Notes: generated by a model from the letters alone, not told the origin. A DNA stretch of 64,000 nucleotides from Psychrobacter cibarius (GCA_030686115.1 CP131612.1:1426001-1490000), one strand, 5' to 3'; positions 8,310 through 17,187 are shown, counted from the first letter of the stretch. Translations and numbers: made by a program.

Positions 8310-9671
8310 TTATACATCCGCCTTCTTTTTATTGCCAGTTAGAAGCTCTCTTTCAAGGTAATGAATATTTTGTGCTTCGTGAATAAAATTGTCATCTGCC
8401 AAAATGACATCGCGATGCAGCGGGATATTGGTCTTAATACCCTCAATCACCAATTCATCGAGTGCATGTAGCGTTTTAGAGACAGCTTGCTGGCGCGTTT
8501 GACCATGGCAAATAAGCTTGCCAATCAATGAGTCATAATAGCTTGGAATCTCGTAGCCCGGGTAGAGGTGCGAGTCAAAGCGTACACCAGCACCACTGGG
8601 GGCAAATAACTGAGTGACTGTACCAGGACAAGGCATAAAGGTGGCTGGATCTTCAGCATTGATACGACATTCAATGGCATGGCCTTGAATCTCAATCTCG
8701 CTTTGACGATAAGACAAACCGTAGCCTGCTGCGATTTTTAGCTGTTCGACGACCACGTCGATGCCAGTAATCATCTCAGTTACCGGATGCTCAACTTGCA
8801 CACGAGTATTCATCTCAATAAAAAAGTATTCATTATTTTCAAATAAAAACTCAAAAGTACCCGCACCGCGATATTTCACCAACTCACATGCTTTGACGCA
8901 AGCGTCCAAGATAGGCTGACGTACATCGTCAGGGATATCAGGCGCAGGGGCTTCCTCTAATACTTTTTGGTGGCGACGTTGCAATGAACAATCTCGATCA
9001 TATAAGTGAATGGCATTACCGTTGCCATCGCCAAGCACTTGTATCTCTACGTGGCGCGGATTTTGTAGGTAGCGTTCCATATACACGGTATCATCGCCAA
9101 ACCACAGCTCAGCTTCTTGCTTAGCAGCCTGTACTTGACCAATGACTTCTTCGAAGCGCTCAACCACGCGCATACCGCGACCGCCGCCGCCAGAAGCGGC
9201 TTTAATCAATAACGGGAAGCCGATATGGCGTGCTTGCTCTTCAGCATTATGCAACGTTACCGCGCCCACTGAACCAGGGACGGTCGGTACACCAGCTTTT
9301 TTCATCGCATTAATGGCAGAGACTTTATTGCCCATTAATCGAATATGGTCAGCATTAGGACCAACGAAAGTGAGACCTGCTTCTTCGACGCGTTCAGCGA
9401 ATTCAGCATTTTCAGCCAAAAAACCATAACCCGGATGGATAGCGTCGGCACCAGTGATTTCAGCTGCGGTTAAAATAGTATTGATATCAAGATAGCTTTG
9501 ATTGGCATTGGGTTTGCCAATACAGATTGCCTCATCAACAAAGCGCAGGTGCATCAAGTTTGCATCAGCTGTGGAGTAGACACCGACGGTCTCTATGCCA
9601 AGGGCTTTGCAGGCTCGAACGATACGTAGGGCAATCTCACCTCTATTGGCGATGAGCAGTTTTTTTATCAT
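8310..9671 (-). CDS. accC: Acetyl-CoA carboxylase, biotin carboxylase subunit
   Basis: AccC carboxylates the biotin on AccB using ATP and bicarbonate, the first half-reaction of malonyl-CoA formation for fatty acid synthesis. The 453-residue length is typical. Visible motifs are the N-terminal [29 protein letters not shown], the ATP-grasp glycine loop [14 protein letters not shown] near residue 160, the [19 protein letters not shown] segment and [16 protein letters not shown] with the metal-binding Glu and Asn. It lies downstream of accB in the same direction, separated by about 150 bases, as the standard accBC pair. Confidence 0.98.
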   Translation of the reverse strand: MIKKLLIANRGEIALRIVRACKALGIETVGVYSTADANLMHLRFVDEAICIGKPNANQSYLDINTILTAAEITGADAIHPGYGFLAENAEFAERVEEAGLTFVGPNADHIRLMGNKVSAINAMKKAGVPTVPGSVGAVTLHNAEEQARHIGFPLLIKAASGGGGRGMRVVERFEEVIGQVQAAKQEAELWFGDDTVYMERYLQNPRHVEIQVLGDGNGNAIHLYDRDCSLQRRHQKVLEEAPAPDIPDDVRQPILDACVKACELVKYRGAGTFEFLFENNEYFFIEMNTRVQVEHPVTEMITGIDVVVEQLKIAAGYGLSYRQSEIEIQGHAIECRINAEDPATFMPCPGTVTQLFAPSGAGVRFDSHLYPGYEIPSYYDSLIGKLICHGQTRQQAVSKTLHALDELVIEGIKTNIPLHRDVILADDNFIHEAQNIHYLERELLTGNKKKADV

Positions 9672-9825
9672 GGGGTCATCCTTGTCGAAGCGGCGGTCAT
9701 TGATAGAGTCGTTATTTTAGGCACCATTAAATTGAGCTACAATAAAGATAAAATAACTCAAGCTAAAATGCCAAATGATAACGAAATCTCTATCATAATG
9801 AGGTAAAGGTTGGTAAACAGTGTCG

Positions 9826-10254
9826 TTAAGCTCTATAGCGTATGACGGGTTGACCAAACTGTACCACTTCAGAGTTATCGACTAAGATTTCGTCAACGAC
9901 ACCACTTTGCGTTGCCTCAAGAGGATTCATAATTTTCATGGCTTCGATGATGCCCAATGTGTCACCAGCTTGCACCTTTTGTCCGACCTTTACGAATGGC
10001 GGGTCATTAGGGCTAGGTGCTGAGTAATAAACACCAACCATCGGCGATGTCTCAACGCTACCCGCTTTTACCGCTGGCTTTGCTTCAGCAGTGATAGGGG
10101 CAATGCCAGCAGCAGGTGCGGCCATCATGGTCGGTGCAGGCGCATCATAGTGACGAGTTAAGCTGATGTGTTCATCATCTGAGCTGATTTCTAAATTAAC
10201 CAGTTCACTTTCTTCCATGAGGGCGATTAGGGTGCGTATTTTTTCAATATCCAT
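9826..10254 (-). CDS. accB: Acetyl-CoA carboxylase biotin carboxyl carrier protein
   Basis: AccB carries the biotin that shuttles carboxyl groups from AccC to the carboxyltransferase AccAD. The 142-residue protein has an N-terminal helical part (MDIEKIRTLIALMEES), an Ala/Pro-rich linker at about residues 40-65, and a biotinyl domain. That domain carries the biotinylation motif EAMKIMN, whose lysine is modified, and begins around SPMVGVYYSAPSPNDPPF. The start at ATG 10254 matches the family. The TTG ten codons upstream is less likely, and an AGAAGG element precedes the ATG at a rather long distance. It is the promoter-proximal gene of accBC. Confidence 0.96.
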   Translation of the reverse strand: MDIEKIRTLIALMEESELVNLEISSDDEHISLTRHYDAPAPTMMAAPAAGIAPITAEAKPAVKAGSVETSPMVGVYYSAPSPNDPPFVKVGQKVQAGDTLGIIEAMKIMNPLEATQSGVVDEILVDNSEVVQFGQPVIRYRA

Positions 10255-10393
10255 AGTTTTAATTTTGCCTTCTACTAATTTCAAGAAATAGTGTAACTAA
10301 ATATTGTGTAGGTAATTGCTAATGATACCTATATTCATGGCAATGAGCAATCGATGTACAGTTGTTAACTGAGTTTTTTTACATATTATGACG

Positions 10394-10423
10394 TAAGCAT
10401 TTCTTACGAGTAAGAAATGCTTA
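10394..10423. promoter_or_regulatory. 13-bp perfect inverted repeat upstream of accB
   Basis: TAAGCATTTCTTA and its exact complement TAAGAAATGCTTA are separated by CGAG. The repeat lies 140 bases upstream of the accB start and about 80 bases after the MATE gene stop on the same strand. No T-run follows immediately on either strand, so it is not a canonical terminator. An operator or RNA structure in the accB leader is possible. Confidence 0.45.
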
Positions 10424-10504
10424 ATGATTTATCATAGTCTATGTGACCATGTAGCGCTAGTCATGGTTAGTAGATACTGCATTTACATCAGTATAGCTGA
10501 TGCA

Positions 10505-11872
10505 TTAACCCCACATCGCCGTCAGACGCTTTTGTTGGTAGCGCAGGCGTAGGGTAAGTAGAATAGACGATAAGAATAAACCCGTGATTAATGCCATCCA
10601 AAACCCTTGTGCGCCTATATCGGTGAAGCGCACCAAATAAACACCGAGTGGCAATGCCACCAGCCAGTAACAGAACAATGTGACCCACATTGGGATCGTG
10701 GTGTCTTGCATGCCGCGCAATATACCAGCGACGTTGACTTGCCAGCCATCGAACAGCTGATAACCAAGGGCAAAAATAAGTAAATGCATAGATTGCGTGA
10801 TAACGGCTGGGTTATCAGAGAATGCGGCTGCCAATTGCGGCCTAAATAGCCAAATACCAAGCATACACGTGAGTGCAATCAATACTGTCCAGATAAGACC
10901 AGTGGCTTGCACTTGACGTAACGCCATGAGGTTTTTTTCGCCAAAACGATTGGATACCATTATTGTCAGTGCCATCGCGACCGATATCGGAATCATAAAC
11001 AGCTGGGAAGTCACTGCTAATGCCACCTGATGCGATGCGGTTGCTAGCTCACCTAATGGACTGATAACAAGAGCGCCCAAGCTGAACAAACTGGCTTCAA
11101 AAAAGATAGAGATACCAATCGGAATACCAAGTTTAAGGAGCTTTTTAATCTGTTCACGATTAGGACTGGCAAAGGCATAAAAGAAGCGCGTGCTGGCAAA
11201 CTGCTGTCGCTTAGTAAAGCTGGTATAAGCCGCCAGTAATAAAACATTTATCCATAACACAATAGCCGTTGCGACCCCGCAGCCTGCGCCGCCCATTTCG
11301 GGCATGCCAAACAGACCGTGGATAAAAATATAGTTAAGAGGAATATCGGCAAGTAGTCCGATAATACTAATCACTGTCACCGGCTCAGGTCGCCCAAGTG
11401 CTTCGCAATAACTGCGTAGTACCGCATAGACAGCCAGAGCGGGAAAACCAAACGACACGCCATGCAAATACTGTGTTGCTATCGGTTGGATATTTTCAGG
11501 CACACCCATGACCCCAAGTACATTGGGTGCTAAATTAACGATGATAAAGCCCATAATACCAATGACACTGGCGGTCCATAAAGACTGCTGCGTGATATGC
11601 GGTACTTGATGGTGCTTATTTTGACCAATCGCCTCACCAATAAGAGGGGTGGTGGCGATTAAAATACCAGTGGCTAATAAAAACAGCGGCAGCCAAATAC
11701 CAGAGCCAACGGCGACGGCCGCCAAATCAAGCGCGGAGACTTGACCTGCCATGATAGCATCGACCACACCAAGAGCTGCTTGGCAAAACTGAGTAATTAA
11801 AATAGGAAGCGCGAGCACGCCTAAGCGTAAGCTGTAGCTTTTAAAATCTCTAAAAGATAATGGGAAAACCAT
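10505..11872 (-). CDS. MATE family multidrug efflux protein (NorM-like)
   Basis: A 455-residue inner-membrane exporter with about twelve hydrophobic segments, fitting the NorM branch of the multidrug and toxic compound extrusion family. These pumps export cationic drugs in exchange for Na+ or H+. Typical features are the first helix LGVLALPILITQFCQAALGVVDAIMAG, with the conserved Gln and VD, and the repeated second-half helix starting LLKLGIPIGISIFFEASLFS. The ATG at 11872 is preferred to a TTG at 11881. It appears to be transcribed alone; the accB gene lies beyond a hairpin on the same strand. Substrates cannot be predicted. Confidence 0.88.
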   Translation of the reverse strand: MVFPLSFRDFKSYSLRLGVLALPILITQFCQAALGVVDAIMAGQVSALDLAAVAVGSGIWLPLFLLATGILIATTPLIGEAIGQNKHHQVPHITQQSLWTASVIGIMGFIIVNLAPNVLGVMGVPENIQPIATQYLHGVSFGFPALAVYAVLRSYCEALGRPEPVTVISIIGLLADIPLNYIFIHGLFGMPEMGGAGCGVATAIVLWINVLLLAAYTSFTKRQQFASTRFFYAFASPNREQIKKLLKLGIPIGISIFFEASLFSLGALVISPLGELATASHQVALAVTSQLFMIPISVAMALTIMVSNRFGEKNLMALRQVQATGLIWTVLIALTCMLGIWLFRPQLAAAFSDNPAVITQSMHLLIFALGYQLFDGWQVNVAGILRGMQDTTIPMWVTLFCYWLVALPLGVYLVRFTDIGAQGFWMALITGLFLSSILLTLRLRYQQKRLTAMWG

Positions 11873-11983
11873 AGTGAGCAACTTTTTATTCTTTGCGGTA
11901 ATTATGATAGATGAGCAAATATTGCCATCAACAAAACAATAGCGAGACGGTCATACCATGACCAAAAACTTGAGCAGAAAAGC

Positions 11984-12007
11984 AAATGAGAATGAGGACA
12001 CGCCCTA
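11984..12007. mobile_element. Single terminal repeat of a small mobile element (remnant)
   Basis: Read on the minus strand from 12007 this begins TAGGGCGTGTCCTCATTC and continues TCATTT. It matches the ends of the inverted-repeat elements at 17590 and 31186, and shares the extra CTCATTCTCAT with the 17590 element. The opposite end was not found to the left. The adjoining leftward frame ends WYDRLAIVLLMAIFAHL, which vaguely recalls the C-terminus of IS5-group transposases, but this is too short to be sure. Confidence 0.45.
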
Positions 12008-12139
12008 AACAAATTTAACCAAGCCAATCCAGTTTTTTGGATGGATGTAAAAGGGGGAGTGGTGCCGACGATAATACTCCGATAAATAATATGAGCAAGC
12101 CTATATAGACAGAGTATGCAAAAAAAAGTCAGGCACAAA

Positions 12140-12180
12140 AATAAAAATAACCCGTCAATCCAAGCAGTGGATTGACAGGT
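12140..12180 (-). terminator. Probable terminator for the leftward lipoprotein gene
   Basis: The 13-base arms ACCTGTCAATCCA and TGGATTGACGGGT (minus-strand sense, one G-T pair) are followed leftward by a T-rich stretch. It lies about 155 bases after the lipoprotein stop. Confidence 0.55.
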
Positions 12181-12334
12181 CATAAATAAATAGAATGGTA
12201 AAGAAGCCACGCTATGATGTCAACGCTTTAAAAGCGTTGTATTGATCTTAAAAACTGACTGTGAAAGGTAATCGATTCAAGAGAGTGAGCACTTGAAGAT
12301 AACCATTCTAACTTATAGGCACATCAGCAGGCAT

Positions 12335-13375
12335 TTATAGCGACTCAGGTAAATCTTGCACCACCGCTTGATAGCCAATCAAGGTATTATTGGCATCAAA
12401 TGCTTGCACGACAATCACGTAATTGGTGGACATGGCTGGAATGACAGGGGCAAACTGTGTTTCAAGATTACTTAATATCACATTCTGCACATAGCCGTTG
12501 GCACCAGACTCGGCTTTGTTGACATCAATTTGGCTGACCAGTAAATACTTGGTATTGGCAGGATTTTGCCAAGTGACGGTCTTTTGACTGCCATTACCGA
12601 TGACATCAAGAGTCATTTTGCCCAGACTATAATCAAGTGGGTACGTCTTAAAATTAGAGCGATCGCTGATGGTGTAGGTGACGTTGCAATTTTTTTCGCT
12701 ACTGGTTAGTTTTTTACCGCCGAGGCCATCCTGATACTCAAAGCTACCTCTCCAAGGTGATCCTGCTTCTTTTTCCTCAAAGCTCCCCGCAAAAGTGGTT
12801 AATAAGTTTGGTGTTTCTACGCCCAAATCATTGACATACTTAATGTCTAAGAATGCTAACGTATCGAGACTGCCTGTTATTTTACCCGCGATATAGTTGT
12901 CAACCTTGATGGCTGAGTTGATACCCAAAGTGTTATTTTCTTGGCAGGCTTGCTGCTGATAACTAACGCTACCATCGACGCTGCCAGCGCCATCTTTACT
13001 GATATCAAAGTAGACGGCACCGATATCGATATCGTCGCTGTCACCATCGTCAATCTCAATAAAGTGTCCGACATATAAACCGCCGCGACCGCCTTCTGGG
13101 GTTATTTTATCCAAGAAATTATCGAGTGATTCTTCTGGTAAAAATACCGACTCCAAAATCTCAGCCATGGATTTTTCGTCATCGCTCAGCTTATCTTCGA
13201 CTTCTTTATACTTCTCTTTGACCTTGTCTTCCACACGATCATATTCATCTTTCACCTGATCTTCTATTCGGTCATATTCCTCTTTGACCTTGTCCCCGTC
13301 ACTGCCACAGGCGCTAAGGGTCAGACTGAACATGCTGACAGTTAATACAGATAATAGTAGTTTGGGTGCGCTCAT
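12335..13375 (-). CDS. Putative lipoprotein with three 11-residue repeats
   Basis: A 346-residue exported lipoprotein of unknown function. The signal peptide MSAPKLLLSVLTVSMFSLTLSAC ends in a lipobox LSAC with the modified Cys at about residue 23. Three successive eleven-residue repeats follow at residues 30-62 (VKEEYDRIEDQ, VKDEYDRVEDK, VKEKYKEVEDK), spacing expected for a right-handed, hendecad-type coiled coil. The remaining 280 residues look like a beta-rich globular domain with an Asp-rich segment (DDGDSDDIDIG). The last 80 residues resemble a fibronectin-type or Ig-like fold (WQNPANTKYLLVSQIDV), but this is only an impression. An AGGAC ribosome-binding site precedes the ATG. It is flanked by non-related genes. 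Confidence 0.75.
   Translation of the reverse strand: MSAPKLLLSVLTVSMFSLTLSACGSDGDKVKEEYDRIEDQVKDEYDRVEDKVKEKYKEVEDKLSDDEKSMAEILESVFLPEESLDNFLDKITPEGGRGGLYVGHFIEIDDGDSDDIDIGAVYFDISKDGAGSVDGSVSYQQQACQENNTLGINSAIKVDNYIAGKITGSLDTLAFLDIKYVNDLGVETPNLLTTFAGSFEEKEAGSPWRGSFEYQDGLGGKKLTSSEKNCNVTYTISDRSNFKTYPLDYSLGKMTLDVIGNGSQKTVTWQNPANTKYLLVSQIDVNKAESGANGYVQNVILSNLETQFAPVIPAMSTNYVIVVQAFDANNTLIGYQAVVQDLPESL
13190..13288 (-). repeat. 33-bp imperfect tandem repeat inside the lipoprotein gene
   Basis: Three 33-base units encode the 11-residue repeats of the lipoprotein. They differ at several silent and non-silent positions, so the array is old enough to have diverged. Its in-frame unit length would let copy number change without frameshift. 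Confidence 0.75.
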
Positions 13376-13523
13376 AAGCGGGTCCTGATAATGGGGATAA
13401 AGGTGTGATAAAGAAAATCGAGAAATGAATTGTTGAGCATAAATCGCAAATATAGCAAATTTTTTGCAGACAGCGCATCAATAAATGTTCGTTGATAACA
13501 CTAAAAACCTTACTCAATCGTTA

Positions 13524-14018
13524 CTATCTAACCACTGGTTGCTCAGATAGCAGATGAAGGGTTTCTGCCATATCCATAATGGCGTACCAGTGTTTGGCGT
13601 CTAGTGGAATCACGGTAAGTTGCTCACAGCCTTTTCTCATTAATAATGAATCCTCAAGTGCGGGTAAAAATTTAAGGGCTGATAGTGGTAGAATATCAAT
13701 AAATGCTTGCTCAAAAGTGACGTCTACCATATACCAGCGTGGCTCATCTTCGGTGGCAATAGGATCGTAATGACGGTGCTCAGGATGGAACTGGCAAGGG
13801 TCAGGGTAGCCTGCTTCGCTTACCGTCATGATGCCAGCGACGCCAGACGGCTTAGCGCTAGAGTGATAAAAGAACACCTTGTCGCCGACCTGCATCTCGT
13901 CACGCATGAAGTTACGAGCGCGGTAATTACGCACACCATCCCAACTGTCGGTCTCTAGGCGTTGCAAATCACCAATACCAAAAAACTTGGGGTTGGACTT
14001 CATTAACCAATAAGCCAT
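13524..14018 (-). CDS. EVE domain-containing protein
   Basis: A 164-residue single-domain protein of the EVE (PUA-like) family. The N-terminus MAYWLMKSNPKFFGIGDLQR, WDGVRNYRARNFMRDEM, and VGDKVFFYHSSAKPSGVAGIMTV are close to the conserved core seen in thymocyte nuclear protein 1 homologues. EVE domains have an aromatic cage that binds modified bases in DNA or RNA, such as 5-methylcytosine derivatives. Stand-alone bacterial members are widespread but of unresolved role. Length is typical. It stands alone, between the lipoprotein gene and the divergently oriented hemW, with no restriction or modification gene beside it, so a defence role is not suggested here. Confidence 0.9.
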   Translation of the reverse strand: MAYWLMKSNPKFFGIGDLQRLETDSWDGVRNYRARNFMRDEMQVGDKVFFYHSSAKPSGVAGIMTVSEAGYPDPCQFHPEHRHYDPIATEDEPRWYMVDVTFEQAFIDILPLSALKFLPALEDSLLMRKGCEQLTVIPLDAKHWYAIMDMAETLHLLSEQPVVR

Positions 14019-14294
14019 ATCTTTATCCTATTTATCATTCTCAGCCATTCATTATTTGCAATATCACTATATGCAATGTCATTTAATACAATGTCATTTT
14101 ATGCCATCATTCTTCACTATTTTGCCTATAAAAGTACAGGGTTAACATGGATGTTTGTGACTGGTTTTGTTATTGATCGGCTTTTCTTTAAGATAGCCTT
14201 TTTTTTAATCACATTAGCCGTTATCCTAGCGCTACTTTCTGCTAGTGACAGCAGTCATCCATTTATGTAACCTTTTTTATAGATACCTTCGTTT

Positions 14295-15593
14295 ATGTCA
14301 AATATTACACCTGCTCATTTTTCTGATAATCTCAGCATCTCTAATAATACTGCGAGTGGGATACAGGTAAGCGCCATCCCACTGGCGCTTTATATTCATA
14401 TCCCGTGGTGTGTCAAAAAATGCCCTTATTGTGATTTTAATTCGCATGAGCTGCCGATGGATATGCAGCTATCTATGTATGACGAATATGTGGATGCGCT
14501 GCTGTCAGATGCCGCCATGCAGCAGTCGTTAACCCGAGAGCGTGAAATCAGTTCGGTTTTTATCGGTGGTGGTACGCCTTCACTGCTACCCATTGTACAA
14601 TACCAGCGATTGTTTACTGGCCTACGTAACATCTTTAAGTTTGCTGATGGCATTGAAGTGACCATGGAAGCCAATCCGGGCACGCTTGAGCATGCGCCTT
14701 TTGCTCAATATTTAGAGGTGGGTATCAATCGTTTGTCGATAGGTGTACAAAGTTTTGCGGCTGATAAGCTCAAAACCCTTGGTCGCATACATGACCCTGC
14801 ACAAGCATTGTCAGCGATTCGTGCGGCGCGCGAGGCTGGGTTTGAGCGAGTCAATGTCGATTTGATGCATGGGCTGCCGCAGCAAACGATGAACGAGGCG
14901 CTGAACGATATCCAGATGGCGCATGATGCTGGGGCGACACATATCTCTTGGTATCAATTAACGATTGAGCCCAATACTGTATTTTACCGTAGCCAGCCGA
15001 TTTTACCAGATGAGGATAACTTGGCAGATATTGAGCAGGCAGGTCAAGCGTTGTTGCAGCAGTTGGGCTACCGCAATTACGAAGTATCCGCGTGGGCAGG
15101 CGCGTCAGATCAGGCATGCTGTCACAATGTTAATTACTGGCAATTTGGTGACTACCTAGCGATTGGTGCGGGCGCGCATGGCAAAGTAACGATTGCTCAT
15201 GAAGCATCAGCATTAACAGAGAATGGCTTAAAGAATGACTTGCTAGCAGACTCTGGTATTTATCGTTTTAGTAAGTCACGACTGCCTAAAGATTATGTGG
15301 ATTATCAAGATAACACTGATTCTTCTGTTAAACAAAGCGCACCAAAAATGGTGGGTTGGCAGGAAATTGACAGTGAGGAGTTGGTCAGTGAGTTTATGCT
15401 GAATGCGCTACGTCTACATGACGGTGTCGCTTGGTCGATGTTTACCGCAAGGACAGGGCTTAGTGATGATGATATTGCTGTACAAGTGGCGCAATTGATT
15501 GCTCAGGGATTACTAGTAGACAATACTGAGCGGCTACAGCCAACGCTATTGGGTCAACGTTATCTCAATCAGATATTGCGAGCTTTCTTATAA
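14295..15593 (+). CDS. hemW: Radical SAM heme chaperone HemW
   Basis: HemW is a radical SAM family protein that binds heme and is proposed to insert it into respiratory enzymes; it was formerly annotated as an oxygen-independent coproporphyrinogen oxidase. The 432-residue protein has the radical SAM cluster motif CVKKCPYCDF near residue 38, the glycine motif FIGGGTPSLL, EANPGT, and the RLSIGVQSF segment. The C-terminal HemW domain is present (SEFMLNALRLHDGVAW). It is somewhat longer than the usual 380 residues because of insertions around residues 310-355. The start is the ATG at 14295. The gene precedes a strong terminator shared with a convergent entericidin-like gene. Confidence 0.93.
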   Translation: MSNITPAHFSDNLSISNNTASGIQVSAIPLALYIHIPWCVKKCPYCDFNSHELPMDMQLSMYDEYVDALLSDAAMQQSLTREREISSVFIGGGTPSLLPIVQYQRLFTGLRNIFKFADGIEVTMEANPGTLEHAPFAQYLEVGINRLSIGVQSFAADKLKTLGRIHDPAQALSAIRAAREAGFERVNVDLMHGLPQQTMNEALNDIQMAHDAGATHISWYQLTIEPNTVFYRSQPILPDEDNLADIEQAGQALLQQLGYRNYEVSAWAGASDQACCHNVNYWQFGDYLAIGAGAHGKVTIAHEASALTENGLKNDLLADSGIYRFSKSRLPKDYVDYQDNTDSSVKQSAPKMVGWQEIDSEELVSEFMLNALRLHDGVAWSMFTARTGLSDDDIAVQVAQLIAQGLLVDNTERLQPTLLGQRYLNQILRAFL

Positions 15594-15650
15594 TTGGAGA
15601 TATTCACGGCGTCTTTAATGTCAGTCTTCACAATCGAAAAATAAAGTCAT

Positions 15651-15684
15651 AAAAAAAGGCTTATCACATAAATGATAAGCCTTT
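15651..15684. terminator. Bidirectional terminator after hemW
   Basis: The stem AAAGGCTTATCA / TGATAAGCCTTT with a six-base loop has A-rich sequence on the left and a short T-run within the right arm. It lies between hemW and the convergent small lipoprotein gene. Confidence 0.85.
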
Positions 15685-15707
15685 CAAATACGCAAAAAAA
15701 TCAATAC

Positions 15708-15848
15708 TTAGATTTTATTTTGTACGTCTTGTGCGCCGCCAGTAACAGCTTCGCCAGCGCTTGATACGTCTTGGCCCAAACCTTTAAAAGTGTTGCAACC
15801 AGTTAGAACAAACATAGCAGTTAAAGATGCGATGATTAATTTTTTCAT
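15708..15848 (-). CDS. Entericidin-type small lipoprotein
   Basis: A 46-residue open frame with the architecture of entericidin A/B lipoproteins. The signal peptide is MKKLIIASLTAMFVLTGC, with a lipobox LTGC and the lipidated Cys at residue 18. A short mature peptide follows (NTFKGLGQDVSSAGEAVTGG, then AQDVQNKI). The phrase GLGQDVSSAGEAV is the hallmark of the family (G.D....GE.I). Entericidins are outer-membrane-associated lipoproteins linked in E. coli to stationary-phase bacteriolysis as a toxin/antidote pair; only one copy is seen here. A GAGGATT ribosome-binding site lies at good spacing before the ATG. Being so short, it is easily missed by gene finders. Confidence 0.93.
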   Translation of the reverse strand: MKKLIIASLTAMFVLTGCNTFKGLGQDVSSAGEAVTGGAQDVQNKI

Positions 15849-16150
15849 AATAGAATCCTCAAAAATGGGTCGTTATAAATAATAACAGTGATGCTAAGCA
15901 TTAGGCTTAAGCCTCACTGAGGGGTTATTGGATAAGATAATAATTGATAAATACTATCTCGATATCCGTTAGAGACATCATAGTGAAAGTTAAAAACTGT
16001 GCAAAGTATCAAAATGTAATTATTGGCAGTAAACTGTAACTTTTAATTACCTTTTGCTCAGAAATTCAAATAACCATCATTTTAGTAGAGTCTGTCCACG
16101 TTATCTCGGATCGACGATAATACGCAGATTTGACGACTTAAGGAGTCGAT
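15849..16150. other. 302-base gap between divergent genes
   Basis: This AT-rich region must carry the promoters of the entericidin-like gene (leftward) and trmL (rightward). No further gene or convincing motif was seen, apart from the strong trmL ribosome-binding site AAGGAG at about 16140. Confidence 0.5.
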
Positions 16151-16723
16151 ATGACCACCCATATTGTGTTGGTAGCGCCCAAAATGCCTAGTAACACGGG
16201 CAATATTATCCGCTTATGTGCCAACACGGGCGCGCAGCTACACTTGGTCAGGCCATTAGGGTTTGAGCTTGATGATAAAAAGCTACGGCGTGCAGGTTTG
16301 GATTATCATGAATATGCGCACCTACAAGTACATGATGATTGGGCGGCAGCAAAACTGGCGCTACAGGCAGCGGATTGTCATATTGTCACAGCATTGACCA
16401 CCAAACTGAGCAAGCCTTTTTATGACTATGACTTTAGTGGGCAACAGATGGCTGCCGAATCTGATCGTGCTCTGATGCCTGAGCAGATACCTAATGTCGC
16501 CTTAGTATTTGGCTCTGAAACAGCAGGTTTGGCAGATGATATACGTGAAGATATCGGCGCTGATCACTGGTTGCGATTGCCTATGCTGGCTGATTCACGC
16601 AGTTTGAACTTATCGAATAGTGTGGCGATATGTCTGTATGAGGTATGGCGTCAGCAAGGCTTCACTGGTGATGAAGGTCGTAGTATCGGTTATGAAACCT
16701 TAACGGTATATGATCCAAAATAG
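16151..16723 (+). CDS. trmL: tRNA (cytidine/uridine(34)-2'-O)-methyltransferase
   Basis: TrmL, a SPOUT-class methyltransferase, methylates the ribose of the wobble nucleotide in two tRNA-Leu isoacceptors with S-adenosylmethionine. The protein has 190 residues, somewhat longer than the usual 155 or so because of a C-terminal tail. It shows the family motifs NTGNIIRLCANTGAQLHLV near the N-terminus, the knot motif LVFGSETAGL, and LPMLADSRSLNLSNSVAICL. The AAGGAG ribosome-binding site seven bases before the ATG supports this start. It is a lone gene converging on the tus operon, which also modifies the tRNA wobble position, though by a different chemistry. Confidence 0.95.
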   Translation: MTTHIVLVAPKMPSNTGNIIRLCANTGAQLHLVRPLGFELDDKKLRRAGLDYHEYAHLQVHDDWAAAKLALQAADCHIVTALTTKLSKPFYDYDFSGQQMAAESDRALMPEQIPNVALVFGSETAGLADDIREDIGADHWLRLPMLADSRSLNLSNSVAICLYEVWRQQGFTGDEGRSIGYETLTVYDPK

Positions 16724-16815
16724 CCGTGCATTTTTTACTGATTGCAGGCGATGATCCAACATTCAGGTATTCATCGCTATTCATAACACCTTAGCAATCA
16801 TATATCCCATATATC

Positions 16816-17187
16816 TTATAAACAGTTGGGTGGTTTGGGCAGACCGGCAAGGCGATTGACATGGCGGGCAACCAAGCCAGTGTTGAATAACTGCTGTAGT
16901 TTCTGATTGCTGATATCATGCTCTGGCAAGGTTTTCTGTAACCATTTAATCAGTGGGCGCGTGGCTGGTGCGTGATTAAACTGAGTAAAAAATGCCCGTA
17001 CCTGTTGTAAAATTTGTAAATGCTCAGTTTCTAGATGCACCTCTAGAGTGTTGGCCAATTGCTGAGCGACATCAGGGGTCCAGATATTATGGTCACATAA
17101 ATGACCGTCTTGATCTAATTCAACGTTGATTGCCGCTGTTATATCATGATTGGTTATATCATGATTGATCGTATTATCGTTATTCAT
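16816..17187 (-). CDS. tusE: TusE/DsrC family sulfur carrier protein
   Basis: TusE accepts sulfur from the TusBCD complex and passes it to MnmA for 2-thiolation of the wobble uridine in tRNAs for Lys, Glu and Gln. The 123-residue protein ends in LPKPPNCL, matching the conserved C-terminal arm with the active cysteine next to last. The body HLCDHNIWTPDVAQQLA and TRPLIKWLQKTLPEH fits DsrC/TusE. The N-terminus is unusual, with a short duplicated segment INHDITNHDIT encoded by a near-repeat of DNA. Its ATG overlaps the tusB stop in an ATGA arrangement, so the two are translationally coupled. It is the last gene of tusDCBE. Confidence 0.93.
   Translation of the reverse strand: MNNDNTINHDITNHDITAAINVELDQDGHLCDHNIWTPDVAQQLANTLEVHLETEHLQILQQVRAFFTQFNHAPATRPLIKWLQKTLPEHDISNQKLQQLFNTGLVARHVNRLAGLPKPPNCL

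Larger units (their letters stand above)
11873..12334. other. 462-base gap with mobile-element remnant and hairpins
   Basis: No convincing gene. It holds one end of an inverted-repeat element (11984-12007), a palindrome GGTCAT/ATGACC near 11950, the hairpin at 12150-12180 and a second small perfect hairpin at 12221-12239 (CAACGCTTT / AAAGCGTTG). A 102-codon leftward open frame at 11902-12210 shows no family match that I can support. Confidence 0.6.

Noticed and set aside
11902..12210. 102-codon leftward open frame
   Set aside because: It runs through a mobile-element end and hairpins, has no domain, and its composition (Phe/Leu/Cys-rich) is as expected for AT-rich non-coding DNA.
13524..14018. 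EVE protein as part of a defence island
   Set aside because: No restriction, methylase or helicase gene is nearby, and stand-alone EVE proteins are common housekeeping-type genes.
14076..14270. 64-codon rightward open frame before hemW
   Set aside because: Hydrophobic by composition and AT-rich, but no ribosome-binding site or family pattern; the upstream DNA contains short direct repeats that create chance starts.
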